Shown: positions 6,336 through 14,350, numbered from the stretch's first letter. The stretch is DNA of 14,868 nt from an uncultured Muribaculaceae bacterium (GCA_910587355.1 CAJUKF010000057.1:1-14868), one strand, 5' to 3'. The notes: generated by a model not told the origin, from the sequence alone. Numbers and translations: made by a program.

Positions 6336-8876
6336 TCATCCGCACTTCGAGGTGCCGCAGTTGGTGCAGATGAGGCAGCCTTCCTGATATATGAGGGTTT
6401 CTTCGCCGCAGTTGGGGCACTTCTGTCCGCCGGCCTTGGTGCCGTTGGGCAGATATTTCTTCAGCGCGCGCTCAACACCCATTTTCCATGTGTTGATTGA
6501 CTGCGAATTCAGTTCGAGACCGCCTACGAGCTTGAGCACCTGGTCAATCGGCATGCCGTAGCGGAGCACGCCCGATATGAGTTTGGCATAGTTCCAGAAT
6601 TCGGGGTTGAACTTGTCGCTGAGGCCTTCGATTGTGGTCTTGTGGCCTCGTTTGTTGATGAACTGGAAGTCGTAGCGCTTGTTGCCGTTTTCGTCCACGG
6701 CCTTGATGATTTTGCCGCGGGTGATGGTCTTGGGCAGGAAGAGACCGTCCTCGTCGTCGGCGAGGCCGGTGAAGATTTCGTAGGGGCGTCCGTCGACGAG
6801 GCCGACGAAGGCAATCCATTTTTCTTTGTTGTTCTGGAAGCGTACTACATCGGCGTCGAGCTCAATCGGGCGCTTGGCAAGGATTGGCTGGTGGCATGCG
6901 CATGGAGCCTCGGTTTTCTTATCTTTCTCAACGGCGATGAGGACACCCGAGCGCGAGCCGTCGCGGTATACTGTGCAGCCCTTGCAGCCCGCATGCCATG
7001 CTTCGCGGTAAAGCTTGTCGACTTCATCCACTGAGATGTCGGCGGGAAGGTTGATTGTAACGGAGATTGAGTGGTCGACCCATTTCTGTACGCGGCCCTG
7101 CATTCGTACTTTTTCGTGCCAGTCGATTTCGTTCGCAGTGGCTCCGGCATAGGGCGAGCGGGCCACGAGTTCGTCGAGTTCGGCCTGCGAATATGTGTCT
7201 TTAGGCTCTATGCCGTTTATTTTCATCCATTCGAGGAATTTGGGATGATATACGATATATTCTTCGAAAGCGTCGCCCGAATCGTCGACATAGTCGACAC
7301 GCGCGCCCTGCTCTGCGGCGTTGATTTTGCGGCGGCGTTTGTAGACGGGCATAAACACCGGCTCTATGCCCGATGATGTACGTGTCATAAGGCTGGTCGT
7401 TCCGGTTGGAGCTATCGTGAGGCAGGCTATGTTGCGGCGTCCGTAGAGGGTCATGTCGCTGTAGAGCTGCGGGTCGGCCTGTGCGATGCGTGCGATGAAG
7501 GGATTGCTGGCCTCGCGGGCGGCATCATATATTTCGAATGCGCCGCGCTGACGTGCCATTTCGACGGATTCCCGATAGGCGGAGAGGGCCACGGCACGAT
7601 GCACTTCCTCGCTGAAGGCTGTGGCCTCAGGTGTGCCGTACCGCAGACCCATGGCGGCTATCATGTCGCCTTCGGCGGTGGTGCCGAGGCCCGTGCGGCG
7701 TCCGCGGAGGGTCTTGGCCTTTATTTTGAGCCAGAGGTTGCGCTCGACGGTCTTCACCTCCTCTTTCTCGGGGTCTGAATCGATTTTGTTGAGAATGAGG
7801 TCGATTTTCTCCATTTCGAGGTCGATGATATCGTCCATGATTCGCTGTGCGCGGCGTACGTGGTGTGCAAGCAGCTCGAAATCGAAGTGAGCCTCGGGAG
7901 TGAAGGGTTTGTTTACGAAGCTGTAGAGGTTTATGGCCAGCAGGCGGCAGCTGTCGTATGGACAGAGAGGAATTTCGCCGCAAGGGTTGGTGGATATTGT
8001 CTCGAAGCCGAGGTCGGCGTAGCAGTCGGGCACCGATTCGCGGCGGATGGTATCCCAGAAAAGTACGCCGGGTTCAGCTGATTTCCATGCATTGGCAACA
8101 ATCTTATGCCAGAGTGCCGAGGGGTCGATTTCTTTTACAACCGCAGGGTCGGAAGAGTCAACGGGGAATTGCTGGGTATACATGGTGCCGTTTTCAGCTG
8201 CGCGCATGAAGTCGTCGTCGATGCGCACCGACACGTTTGCACCGGTGACTTTGCCGGGAGTCATCTTGGCATCGATGAAAGCTTCAGAGTCGGGATGCTT
8301 GATTGATACGGTCATCATCAGAGCTCCGCGTCGTCCGTCCTGAGCTACTTCGCGGGTCGAGTTGGAATAGCGCTCCATGAACGGAACGAGACCAGTTGAT
8401 GTGAGGGCCGAGTTTTTCACCGCCATGCCTTTGGGGCGCAGATGCGAGAGGTCGTGTCCCACACCGCCGCGGCGTTTCATGAGCTGTACCTGCTCCTGGT
8501 CGACGAGCATGATGCCGCCGTAGCTGTCGGGTTTGCCGTCTATGCCCACGACGAAGCAGTTGGAGAGAGAGCCTACCTGACGGTTGTTGCCGATTCCGGC
8601 CATGGGGCTGCCCTGAGGCACCACATATCTGAAATCACGTAAGAGCCCGAAAATTTCGTCGGAACTCATTCCCTCGGGGTATTTTGCCTCGATTCGCGCG
8701 AGTTCGTCGGCCAGACGCCGGTGCATGTCGTCGGGAGTGAGCTCATAGATATTGCCATCGCTGTCTTTGAGAGCGTATTTGCTCACCCATACCTGTGCGG
8801 CGAGTGCGTCGCCGTCGAAGTATCGGTTGGAGGCTTCTACGGCCTCGTCGAAGGTATATGTCTTTTGTGTTTCCAT
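6336..8876 (-). CDS. nrdJ: Class II (adenosylcobalamin-dependent) ribonucleotide reductase
   Basis: NrdJ reduces ribonucleotides to deoxyribonucleotides using a thiyl radical generated from adenosylcobalamin, so it needs no oxygen and no separate radical subunit. I start it at ATG 8876 (METQKTYTFDEAVEASNRYF), giving 846 residues. The 41-residue upstream extension covers the promoter. Catalytic residues can be assigned by comparison with the Thermotoga enzyme: radical Cys299 in NPCGEIPL with N297 and E301, and the redox pair Cys107 (SNCFVV) and Cys310. The 11-residue gap from 299 to 310 equals that of Thermotoga C322-C333. TIAPTGTTS follows at 487-495. The C-terminus carries CxxC pairs (820/823, 834/837, plus 840 and 845), a zinc-ribbon-like tail thought to re-reduce the active site. 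It is a single gene between eno and the omega terminator. Confidence 0.95.
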   Translation of the reverse strand: METQKTYTFDEAVEASNRYFDGDALAAQVWVSKYALKDSDGNIYELTPDDMHRRLADELARIEAKYPEGMSSDEIFGLLRDFRYVVPQGSPMAGIGNNRQVGSLSNCFVVGIDGKPDSYGGIMLVDQEQVQLMKRRGGVGHDLSHLRPKGMAVKNSALTSTGLVPFMERYSNSTREVAQDGRRGALMMTVSIKHPDSEAFIDAKMTPGKVTGANVSVRIDDDFMRAAENGTMYTQQFPVDSSDPAVVKEIDPSALWHKIVANAWKSAEPGVLFWDTIRRESVPDCYADLGFETISTNPCGEIPLCPYDSCRLLAINLYSFVNKPFTPEAHFDFELLAHHVRRAQRIMDDIIDLEMEKIDLILNKIDSDPEKEEVKTVERNLWLKIKAKTLRGRRTGLGTTAEGDMIAAMGLRYGTPEATAFSEEVHRAVALSAYRESVEMARQRGAFEIYDAAREASNPFIARIAQADPQLYSDMTLYGRRNIACLTIAPTGTTSLMTRTSSGIEPVFMPVYKRRRKINAAEQGARVDYVDDSGDAFEEYIVYHPKFLEWMKINGIEPKDTYSQAELDELVARSPYAGATANEIDWHEKVRMQGRVQKWVDHSISVTINLPADISVDEVDKLYREAWHAGCKGCTVYRDGSRSGVLIAVEKDKKTEAPCACHQPILAKRPIELDADVVRFQNNKEKWIAFVGLVDGRPYEIFTGLADDEDGLFLPKTITRGKIIKAVDENGNKRYDFQFINKRGHKTTIEGLSDKFNPEFWNYAKLISGVLRYGMPIDQVLKLVGGLELNSQSINTWKMGVERALKKYLPNGTKAGGQKCPNCGEETLIYQEGCLICTNCGTSKCG

Positions 8877-8908
8877 TTCTGCGTTCTTTCGTGTTTTTAA
8901 AGGCACGG

Positions 8909-8940
8909 CAAAGTTGGGAATTTTTTGCGGAATATGCAAA
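8909..8940 (-). promoter_or_regulatory. Promoter of nrdJ
   Basis: On the minus strand TTTG (8940-8937) is followed by exactly 20 bases and CAACTTTG (8916-8909), then C. The -33 box is perfect and the -7 box differs from TAnnTTTG only at its first base. Transcription would begin near 8902, giving a leader of about 25 bases. Confidence 0.6.
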
Positions 8941-8990
8941 CAGAAATGCAACGCTTCGGAGCTCCCCCGGCGGTTAAATGCCCCTTGTGG

Positions 8991-9038
8991 AAAAAACATC
9001 TTCGTCCGGCCTGCTCGAAAGGAGCTGACCGGACGAAG
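8991..9038 (-). terminator. Intrinsic terminator of the bamD-omega operon
   Basis: CTTCGTCCGG (9038-9029 on the minus strand) pairs with CCGGACGAAG (9009-9000), and an inner GCTC/GAGC stem fills much of the loop. The stem is followed by ATG and then six T (8996-8991). It sits 30 bases after the omega stop codon. Confidence 0.9.
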
Positions 9039-9067
9039 ACGCTGTATGTGCTGCCTGTGCCGTGCAA

Positions 9068-9400
9068 TCAGAGATTGCTGCGGTCTTTATTTGATTTGCG
9101 GAAGAAGAGCTTGTGGTCGATGTACTCCTGGGTTGCAATCAGGGTAGGCTTGGGGAGACGCTCATAGTAGCGTGATATTTCAATCTGTTCACGGTTTTCG
9201 GTCACTTCCTCGAGGTTGTCGTTATAAGGAGCGAATTCCTGAAGTTTCTTTTCGAGGTCGGATTTCATCTGGGCGGCAATCTGATTGGCACGCTTGGCTA
9301 TTACGCATACTGTCTCGTAGATGTTGCCTGTCTGCTCGGCGAGCTGAATGGTGTCGCGGGTGACGGTGGTCTGTGGGGTGTTTGTTTTTTTGAAATCCAT
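9068..9400 (-). CDS. rpoZ: Bacteroidetes-type RNA polymerase omega subunit (Rpb6-like)
   Basis: A 110-residue soluble protein. The segment GNIYETVCVIAKRANQIAAQMKSDLEKKL (25-53) matches the conserved helix of the omega/Rpb6 family (compare NRFDLVLVAARRARQ in Escherichia coli). The C-terminal part (68-99, ISRYYERLPKPTLIATQEYIDHKL) is typical of the diverged Bacteroidetes version. Omega helps beta-prime fold and assemble into RNA polymerase. It lies 44 bases downstream of bamD, a pairing commonly seen in this phylum, which supports the assignment. A strong terminator follows it here, so the coaBC-type genes that often come next in relatives are not part of this transcript. The name rests on family pattern and context. 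Confidence 0.8.
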   Translation of the reverse strand: MDFKKTNTPQTTVTRDTIQLAEQTGNIYETVCVIAKRANQIAAQMKSDLEKKLQEFAPYNDNLEEVTENREQIEISRYYERLPKPTLIATQEYIDHKLFFRKSNKDRSNL

Positions 9401-9444
9401 TGTATATATGGTGTTTTGCGTTTTCTTTTGTGTTGAGGTGAGAG

Positions 9445-10245
9445 TTATTCTTTTACGTAGCGGCGGGCGATTTTAAGTATATTGTCGGCTTCGTCGCGGT
9501 TTTTTGTGTCGGGGTAATTGTTGATAAAGGAGTAATATTCGTCAATTACGTCGCGGAAGCGGTCGGCCTTGCGCTCTTCAATAGAATTGGCGGCCTCCTG
9601 ATAGCGTGATTTGAGGACGAGGAGCTCGAGGTCTTCTTTATATTTCGAGTAGGGATAATCTTTGATTGCGTTTTTGGCTACGATAATTGCGCTCTGGTAG
9701 TTGTTGCCCATGTAGTTGCCGAGGTTATAGTAAAGCTGGGCATTCTGGAGCTGCTTGAGGGTGAGCTTGTCCTGAAGCTCGAAAATGGCGTTCTGTGCTA
9801 TGGAAACCCTGTCGCTGCGCGGGAAGTAGTCGAGGAAGGTTTGCAGTTCTTCGATAGCCTTGATTGTGCCGCTCTGGTCGAGCTGTGCGTCGGGCGAATC
9901 CTGATAGTATCCGTAGCCGGAGTAGAATCGTGAGTCTTCGGCGTATTTGCCTTTGGGGTAGCGGGTATAGTAGCTTTTGAAATAGACTCCGGCAGTGGCG
10001 TAGTCTCGGTTTTCATAGTTGCTCATGGCCAGGAGGTAAAGAGATTCCTCGGCCTTGTCACTGCCTTTGAACACCGAAATGCAGTCCTGCAGCAGGGTTG
10101 CTGCCTGCACGTATTTCTTCTGCTCATATGCCCGCTTGGCGTATTCGAATTTATAGTTGTAGTCATTGCTTTTCTGCACGCGCTGGTATTCGCCGCATGA
10201 GCAGAGCACTATGAGAGCAAGTGTGTAGATTATGAAGTTGCGCAT
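9445..10245 (-). CDS. bamD: Outer-membrane assembly lipoprotein BamD
   Basis: BamD is an essential lipoprotein of the BAM complex, which inserts beta-barrel proteins into the outer membrane together with BamA. This 266-residue protein has a lipoprotein signal with lipobox LCSC (Cys17), then a run of TPR-like helical pairs. Characteristic segments are FEYAKRAYEQKKYVQAATLLQDCI (33-56), ESLYLLAMSNYENRDYATAGVYFKSYYTRYP (67-97), AIEELQTFLDYFPRSD (130-145) and the C-terminal FRDVIDEYYSFINNYPDTKNRDEADNI. Length and layout fit BamD. It is the first gene of a bamD-omega operon with two possible promoters in a long leader. Confidence 0.93.
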   Translation of the reverse strand: MRNFIIYTLALIVLCSCGEYQRVQKSNDYNYKFEYAKRAYEQKKYVQAATLLQDCISVFKGSDKAEESLYLLAMSNYENRDYATAGVYFKSYYTRYPKGKYAEDSRFYSGYGYYQDSPDAQLDQSGTIKAIEELQTFLDYFPRSDRVSIAQNAIFELQDKLTLKQLQNAQLYYNLGNYMGNNYQSAIIVAKNAIKDYPYSKYKEDLELLVLKSRYQEAANSIEERKADRFRDVIDEYYSFINNYPDTKNRDEADNILKIARRYVKE

Positions 10246-10292
10246 TGTCAGTTAGAGTATTCCGAGGCGTCTGCATGAGACACTTCAGCGTG

Positions 10293-10300
10293 CAAAGGTA
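10293..10300 (-). promoter_or_regulatory. Proximal bamD promoter -7 element
   Basis: The minus strand reads TACCTTTG followed by C, an exact match to TAnnTTTG, 48-55 bases upstream of the bamD ATG. No TTTG lies at -33. The predicted leader is about 40 bases. Confidence 0.5.
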
Positions 10301-10419
10301 ATAAAAAACCTTTGAAAAAGCTCTAACTGCGCGTGTATTTTCCTATTAATTAACATTTGGCGCTGTTTTCGGGTCTATTTTTGTGAATGTGCAAGGGCTG
10401 AGGTTCAATATCTATAACG

Positions 10420-10450
10420 CAAAGATAATCATTTTCATCGCATTAGACAA
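10420..10450 (-). promoter_or_regulatory. Distal bamD promoter
   Basis: On the minus strand TTG (10450-10448) is followed by 20 bases and TATCTTTG (10427-10420), then C. Both boxes and the spacing match the Bacteroidetes consensus. It would give bamD a leader of about 165 bases, or drive an unrecognised short RNA. Confidence 0.6.
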
Positions 10451-10568
10451 CCGCGATAAAAGCACTCTACAGAGTAAAAACGCACAAAAGCCACGCACTC
10501 CCTCCTCATCCATTCTTGTCTCACGCGCTGAGCTTCAGCGAAGCATCCGGACAAAAACATAAGAGCGC

Positions 10569-10610
10569 AAAAAAGCGGGCCTGCCCTCTCCCGAGAGGCA
10601 AGCCCGCTTT
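10569..10610 (-). terminator. Intrinsic terminator of the TlpA-like lipoprotein gene
   Basis: AAAGCGGGC and TGCC arms (10572-10584) pair with GGCA and GCCCGCTTT (10597-10610), with one mismatch. The loop region contains a further CTCTC/GAGAG pair. On the minus strand the stem runs into six T (10574-10569). It lies about 25 bases past the stop codon at 10634. Confidence 0.92.
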
Positions 10611-10633
10611 AGTATACATTCTTCAGAAATCAA

Positions 10634-12502
10634 TCACAGCTTCTCGAGCACCGTCTTCACATACAGACTGTGGTCGCGCAAATCAGGACGGCCTGCGGCA
10701 TTGCCTTCACGGTCAACTATGATATAGTACGGGATTCCGTCCACGTTGAAGTGCTCGCGGATTTTACGAATCTGCTCCTCATTCAGACGGAAATGAAGTC
10801 CCTTGATTTCGGGAATCATCGTAAGATACGTATTTATAGGCGAAGATTCGTCGGCGATATAAATCCATACAATGTCGTCCGACGAAAGCTCGGTGCTCTT
10901 CAGCGGCTCGTTCTGGGACAGAGCCATACGGCACGGGGCGCACCACGTGTTCCAGAGGTCGACTACCACCACTTTGCCCTTATAAGGCTTGATGATTTCC
11001 TCGAACACCTTGTCATCGGCTACGTCAGGAGTAGCCTCGACCAGTTCGGCAGCCGCCGAATTAAGCAGTGCCTCCGCTTCCTTCTGCCGAGCCTCAACCG
11101 CCTGTGCGAGTGCCGGATAAGCCGATGCTTTGAGGCTGTTGAGACTTGCCTCGTCCAACTCTGCCGACGAAGCCGCCTTGTATGCCTTGTTATATGCCGC
11201 CACTGTGTTGAACATTGTCACGTCAACCCCGGCATTATTCCATACATCGGCACGCGCAAGGTTGCTCGGACGTGTGGTGTCGTACACATACAGCAGCTTA
11301 GGATTGTTGAGGTCGAACTTTGCCGCTACTTCACGGGCGCGTTCGGGCGAAATTTCGACAGTCACGGAATCAGCCGGCACCGGAGCGTTCCACAGACCGT
11401 GCGAAGCCATATAATTATGGTTGAGGATGTTGCGGGCCGTAGCAATAGCTTGTATCATATTTGCCTGCAGACTCAGCGTCTTGTATTCCTTCACAACCGG
11501 AGCTGCATCAAGCGCGTTTATCGAGTCGAGTTTTGCTTTGTAGGCAGCCACGACATAGTCGACATACTGGTCTCCCGTCATGTGATAGTCGCCGAACTTG
11601 CCCGAATACAGGCTGAAACCGGAAATTCCGGCTTTCCATGCCGCATGTCTTATTTTGTCAAGCCGTCCGTTCGAACCGGCATATTCGATTTCAGGCTCGA
11701 CTTCGCCGCGCGAACGCACCTGCATGTTGAAGTTGCCCGAGTAGCGGCAGTCGCAGTCCATATCGATTGTTTCGCCGGGAAGCATCAGTACGGCACCATT
11801 AAGACCCACATCGCCTATGTAATACAGTCCAAGCTCCTCAGGGCCGGTAAGAAGTTTCTTGAATGTCGCATTGCCATTTTCATCAACATCGAGCTTTGGC
11901 AAGTCGCCTGTCTGACCGTTGAGGTCATTGACATAGTAGCTCAGCTTCGAGCCCATGGCCGGACGGTAATTGAGCAGATGTATGTTCACAGTCGTGGTGT
12001 CACACACAATGTCGGCGTCGGGGAAAACCTCTGTGCTCTCCACTCGGCTGTACTCCTCCGGAATCTGAGTTTCATATACGTAATTCGGGTCGAGCTGAAT
12101 ACCCCACAGCTGCCACCCGTTGGCAATATTCTCGGTGAAATCAATCGACTTGACCGAAGCCGGAATAGCCGGGAATCGCATCGTGAAACGAGCTACGCCT
12201 GAGTCGGGCATCCAGAAATACTCGCCCAACGTCATACTATCTACAGAAATTATGGGATAATGCTTGCCGTCGGCAACAAGGCTGCTTGCGCTGTCGAATC
12301 TCACCCACTGCCCCGGATTATAATGGACGACAGCATCAAGTACGGTCGACGAGTCGGTAAGTGTGATACCCTCGACACTAAGGAACATAGTATTTGCTGA
12401 TTCGATGTAGGGCATCTCAATTTCTCCTCGGTTCGAGAAACTGCTGCATCCCGCCGCAAAAAGAGAGGCGGCAATGGCAACCGTGAACAAAAGTTTTTTC
12501 AT
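10634..12502 (-). CDS. Large lipoprotein with C-terminal TlpA-like thioredoxin domain
   Basis: A 622-residue exported protein with lipobox AAGC (Cys19). Residues about 28-140 and 165-265 look like beta-rich domains. The part from about 277 to 485 is mostly helical and Ala-rich. From about 496 to the end is a thioredoxin fold: a hydrophobic strand VVVVDLWNTW (511-520), the redox motif CAPC (521-524) and the cis-proline motif GIPYYIIVD (589-597). Such proteins act in the periplasm or at the outer membrane on disulfides of client proteins. Relatives are abundant in gut Bacteroidales, often with diverse N-terminal parts. The client and direction (oxidation or reduction) cannot be read here; TlpA/ResA relatives are usually reductants. 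It has its own promoter element and terminator. ATG 12502 is fixed by the signal peptide MKKLLFTVAIAASLFAAGC. Confidence 0.88.
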   Translation of the reverse strand: MKKLLFTVAIAASLFAAGCSSFSNRGEIEMPYIESANTMFLSVEGITLTDSSTVLDAVVHYNPGQWVRFDSASSLVADGKHYPIISVDSMTLGEYFWMPDSGVARFTMRFPAIPASVKSIDFTENIANGWQLWGIQLDPNYVYETQIPEEYSRVESTEVFPDADIVCDTTTVNIHLLNYRPAMGSKLSYYVNDLNGQTGDLPKLDVDENGNATFKKLLTGPEELGLYYIGDVGLNGAVLMLPGETIDMDCDCRYSGNFNMQVRSRGEVEPEIEYAGSNGRLDKIRHAAWKAGISGFSLYSGKFGDYHMTGDQYVDYVVAAYKAKLDSINALDAAPVVKEYKTLSLQANMIQAIATARNILNHNYMASHGLWNAPVPADSVTVEISPERAREVAAKFDLNNPKLLYVYDTTRPSNLARADVWNNAGVDVTMFNTVAAYNKAYKAASSAELDEASLNSLKASAYPALAQAVEARQKEAEALLNSAAAELVEATPDVADDKVFEEIIKPYKGKVVVVDLWNTWCAPCRMALSQNEPLKSTELSSDDIVWIYIADESSPINTYLTMIPEIKGLHFRLNEEQIRKIREHFNVDGIPYYIIVDREGNAAGRPDLRDHSLYVKTVLEKL

Positions 12503-12563
12503 TTGTTTTTAGATTATAGCCCCATTTTCAGAGCTATGGGTTATTGATTTATTTTTACAGAGG

Positions 12564-12571
12564 CAAAGATA
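12564..12571 (-). promoter_or_regulatory. Promoter -7 element of the TlpA-like lipoprotein gene
   Basis: The minus strand reads TATCTTTG followed by C, an exact TAnnTTTG match, 62-69 bases upstream of the start codon. The -33 position (about 12592-12595) falls inside the end of the upstream gene and is not a clear TTTG. Confidence 0.55.
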
Positions 12572-12587
12572 ACTAATTATAAATATT

Positions 12588-12917
12588 TCACCATTTTTTT
12601 AACAATGGCACCGATATGTAGAGGGTGGCGCAGATTGCCATTGCAAGCCCGGACATAAGTATGGCGGTGTTGGAGGCGGTGAGGTCGCCGCTGCTGAGCA
12701 TTTCTTTGGTCTGGCGTATGACAACCGTGACTGAGACAGCGAGGACGATGAAAAAAGCCACGACCTCGGAGAGCGATACGGTGCGCGGCTGCCTGTCGGG
12801 CAGGCGGTTGAGGGTTTTGCGTGTGAACCAGTCTTTCGACGGAGGAACGGGCGCTTCGCTGCGCAGAATCGACGCTATACGGCGGTCGGTGTCCTGAATT
12901 GTTTTGTCGTTTTTCAT
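12588..12917 (-). CDS. Small two-span membrane protein, candidate anti-sigma partner (DUF5056-like)
   Basis: A 109-residue protein starting at ATG 12917 (MKNDKTIQDTDRRIASILRSE). The ATG at 12968 would overlap the sigma gene by 35 bases. The N-terminal 45 residues are soluble and charged, with KDWFTRKTLNRLPDR at 28-42. Two membrane spans follow, at about 48-68 and 82-104. The segment resembles the [FT]RRVMxxLP region of DUF5056-like proteins found next to sigma factors in Bacteroides. Lying 16 bases after the ECF sigma gene, with a short cytoplasmic head and membrane anchor, it has the layout of a minimal anti-sigma factor. No zinc-binding HxxxCxxC motif is seen. The role is inferred from position and topology. 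Confidence 0.7.
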   Translation of the reverse strand: MKNDKTIQDTDRRIASILRSEAPVPPSKDWFTRKTLNRLPDRQPRTVSLSEVVAFFIVLAVSVTVVIRQTKEMLSSGDLTASNTAILMSGLAMAICATLYISVPLLKKW

Positions 12918-12933
12918 TATGCTGAGGAGTGGG

Positions 12934-13479
12934 TTATTGGTAGCGGTATTTTTCGAGAATTGTGGCAAGGCGGTTGCGCGCCCTGAAGAGATGCGAGCGC
13001 ACTGTGGCCTGCGGCAGGGAGGTGACGGCCGAAATGCGTGCTATCGGAAAGTCTTCGTAGTAGAAAAGCTGTACGACGGCTCTTTGTGTCTCCGACAGCT
13101 GCATTATGGCTTCGGTCAGTGTGTCGGCGCTTATCAGCGGTTCGTCGGATGATTCGTCGGGTATGTCCGGACATTCCTCATCCGTTGTGTCAATTTTGCG
13201 CTTGCGCCGCAGATTGTTCACAAATTCGTTGTAGGCTATGCGGAAAAGCCATGTGCGGAACCGTGTCACGCCTTCGAGCGAACGGATTGACAGATATGCT
13301 TTCAGAAAAGTCTCCTGCGCGAGGTCGTCGGCAAGGGCCGCGTCACCTTTGGTGAGGCCGAGCAGAAAACGGCGGAGGCTTTCGGAGTAAACGCCGACAA
13401 GTTGCCCGAAGGCGTTGCGGTCGTCGGCCGCAACGCATCGGGTAATCAGTGCCAGTTCCTGAAAGCGGTTGATTGTCAT
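12934..13479 (-). CDS. ECF-family RNA polymerase sigma factor
   Basis: A 181-residue sigma-70 family protein of the extracytoplasmic-function group, which directs RNA polymerase to a limited set of promoters. Region 2 is at about 18-93, with the core-binding and -10 recognition segment DDLAQETFLKAYLSI (51-65) and FRTWLFRIAYNEFVNNLRRKR (74-94). An acidic linker (98-118) follows. Region 4 is at about 122-172, with LSETQRAVVQLFYYEDFPIARIS (128-150) and the helix-turn-helix LPQATVRSHLFRARNRL (155-171) that reads the -35 box. It lies 9 bases after the DUF6249-like lipoprotein gene and 16 before the small membrane protein, forming one operon. An ECF-style promoter in front of the operon suggests autoregulation. 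No FecR/SusC partner is nearby, so it is not the nutrient-uptake type. Confidence 0.93.
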   Translation of the reverse strand: MTINRFQELALITRCVAADDRNAFGQLVGVYSESLRRFLLGLTKGDAALADDLAQETFLKAYLSIRSLEGVTRFRTWLFRIAYNEFVNNLRRKRKIDTTDEECPDIPDESSDEPLISADTLTEAIMQLSETQRAVVQLFYYEDFPIARISAVTSLPQATVRSHLFRARNRLATILEKYRYQ

Positions 13480-13488
13480 TTTGAAAAA

Positions 13489-14289
13489 TCAGGCGCGCTT
13501 GTTGAACAGATAGGGGATGAACTTGGCCACGCCGAGCACTACGAGCGAGCCGCCGGCGAAAAATCCGACGCTGGCATTGTGGCCTGCGGCGAAGGCAAGG
13601 AAGAGCATGAGGCCTATGCCGACCAGAATGAAGCCGTTTCGTAAATCTTTGCCGGGCATCTGTCCGCAGGCTTTGTTCACGCTACGCAGGGCGTTGCGCA
13701 CGCTGTCGGCGTCGGCTGTGGTTGTGCTCACTTCGGGATTCACGGGCTGTCCGTTGTCGTCGATTATCACCGGAGCGGTCTGCGTTATTTGGTTGATTGT
13801 CACTTGCGGAGCGGCCGGCGAGCCTGTGAAGAATGCTTCGGGCAGCTGATAGTCGTGTTCGATTGCATTGTTGATGCTCTTGTTGCGGTTGTGCTGACGG
13901 CGCAGAGTATACACGAGCACACATATAAGAATAAGGAGGATGATTGCTCCTATGATGCCGATGACGTAGATGATGGTAAGTATCTCCATATTCTTGCCGC
14001 TGATGCCTTTGGGGTAGGCCGGCGACTGGATGTCGACATAGACGGTGCGTGTGATTGTCGAGTCGGTGGCCGAAATCAGTGTGTCGCCGTGTGAATCTAC
14101 TACGATTGTCGAGCCGTTGTCGATGCCCGGCTGCTGCACGGCACGGCGTACCGATTGTTTTACCGAATGTTCAAAATCGCGTTTCTCCCACGATGCGGGC
14201 TCCGCGTTGGCCATGGTCTCGGTCAGGTTGCAGCCTGTGATGATTGTTACTGTCAGAAATGCGACAAGTATTACGATAAGTTTTTTCAT
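13489..14289 (-). CDS. Membrane lipoprotein resembling DUF6249, first gene of the ECF operon
   Basis: A 266-residue protein with a lipoprotein-type signal and lipobox ITGC (Cys20). An extracytoplasmic part (21-100) includes the beta-rich stretch STIVVDSHGDTLISATDSTITRTVYVDI. One span follows at about 103-128 (LTIIYVIGIIGAIILLILICVLVY), then a basic cytoplasmic segment RRQHNRNKSINNAIEHDYQLPEAFF, a Thr/Asp-rich linker, and two C-terminal spans at about 218-235 and 242-262. The pattern membrane span, basic segment, a LPEAFF-type motif, then GKDLRNGFILVGIGLMLFL matches what I recall of DUF6249 proteins encoded beside sigma factors. It precedes the sigma gene by 9 bases. It could sense an envelope signal or be a target of the sigma factor; that is inference. 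Confidence 0.75.
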   Translation of the reverse strand: MKKLIVILVAFLTVTIITGCNLTETMANAEPASWEKRDFEHSVKQSVRRAVQQPGIDNGSTIVVDSHGDTLISATDSTITRTVYVDIQSPAYPKGISGKNMEILTIIYVIGIIGAIILLILICVLVYTLRRQHNRNKSINNAIEHDYQLPEAFFTGSPAAPQVTINQITQTAPVIIDDNGQPVNPEVSTTTADADSVRNALRSVNKACGQMPGKDLRNGFILVGIGLMLFLAFAAGHNASVGFFAGGSLVVLGVAKFIPYLFNKRA

Positions 14290-14350
14290 AAAAGGTTTTG
14301 TTTGATATGTCGGGAAATGTGACGGGCTTTTTTGTGCCCTCTGCCATAAA

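Larger units (their letters stand above)
10246..10633. other. 388-base intergenic region between tlpA-like gene and bamD
   Basis: No credible gene is present. From left to right it holds one arm of a 9-base inverted repeat (10249-10257), a proximal promoter element (10293-10300), the second arm (10321-10329), a complete distal promoter (10420-10450), two small palindromes (10464-10475 and 10526-10540, the latter CGCTGA/TCAGCG) and the terminator of the upstream lipoprotein gene (10569-10610). Both promoters point toward bamD. Confidence 0.7.

Noticed and set aside
8877..8999. N-terminal extension of nrdJ to the ATG at 8999
   Set aside because: The added 41 residues overlap a good promoter (8909-8940) and nearly reach the upstream terminator; the family N-terminus fits the start at 8876.
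10516..10722. 68-residue plus-strand open frame
   Set aside because: It runs through the terminator hairpin and into the 3' end of the lipoprotein gene, with no promoter and no protein-like features.
10670..12202. 510-codon plus-strand open frame opposite the TlpA-like lipoprotein gene
   Set aside because: The minus-strand gene has a lipobox, CAPC and cis-Pro motif. The opposite frame has no recognisable domain and no promoter.
12918..12968. N-terminal extension of the small two-span protein to ATG 12968
   Set aside because: It would overlap the sigma-factor gene by 35 bases, and MKNDKTIQDTDRR at 12917 looks like the natural start.
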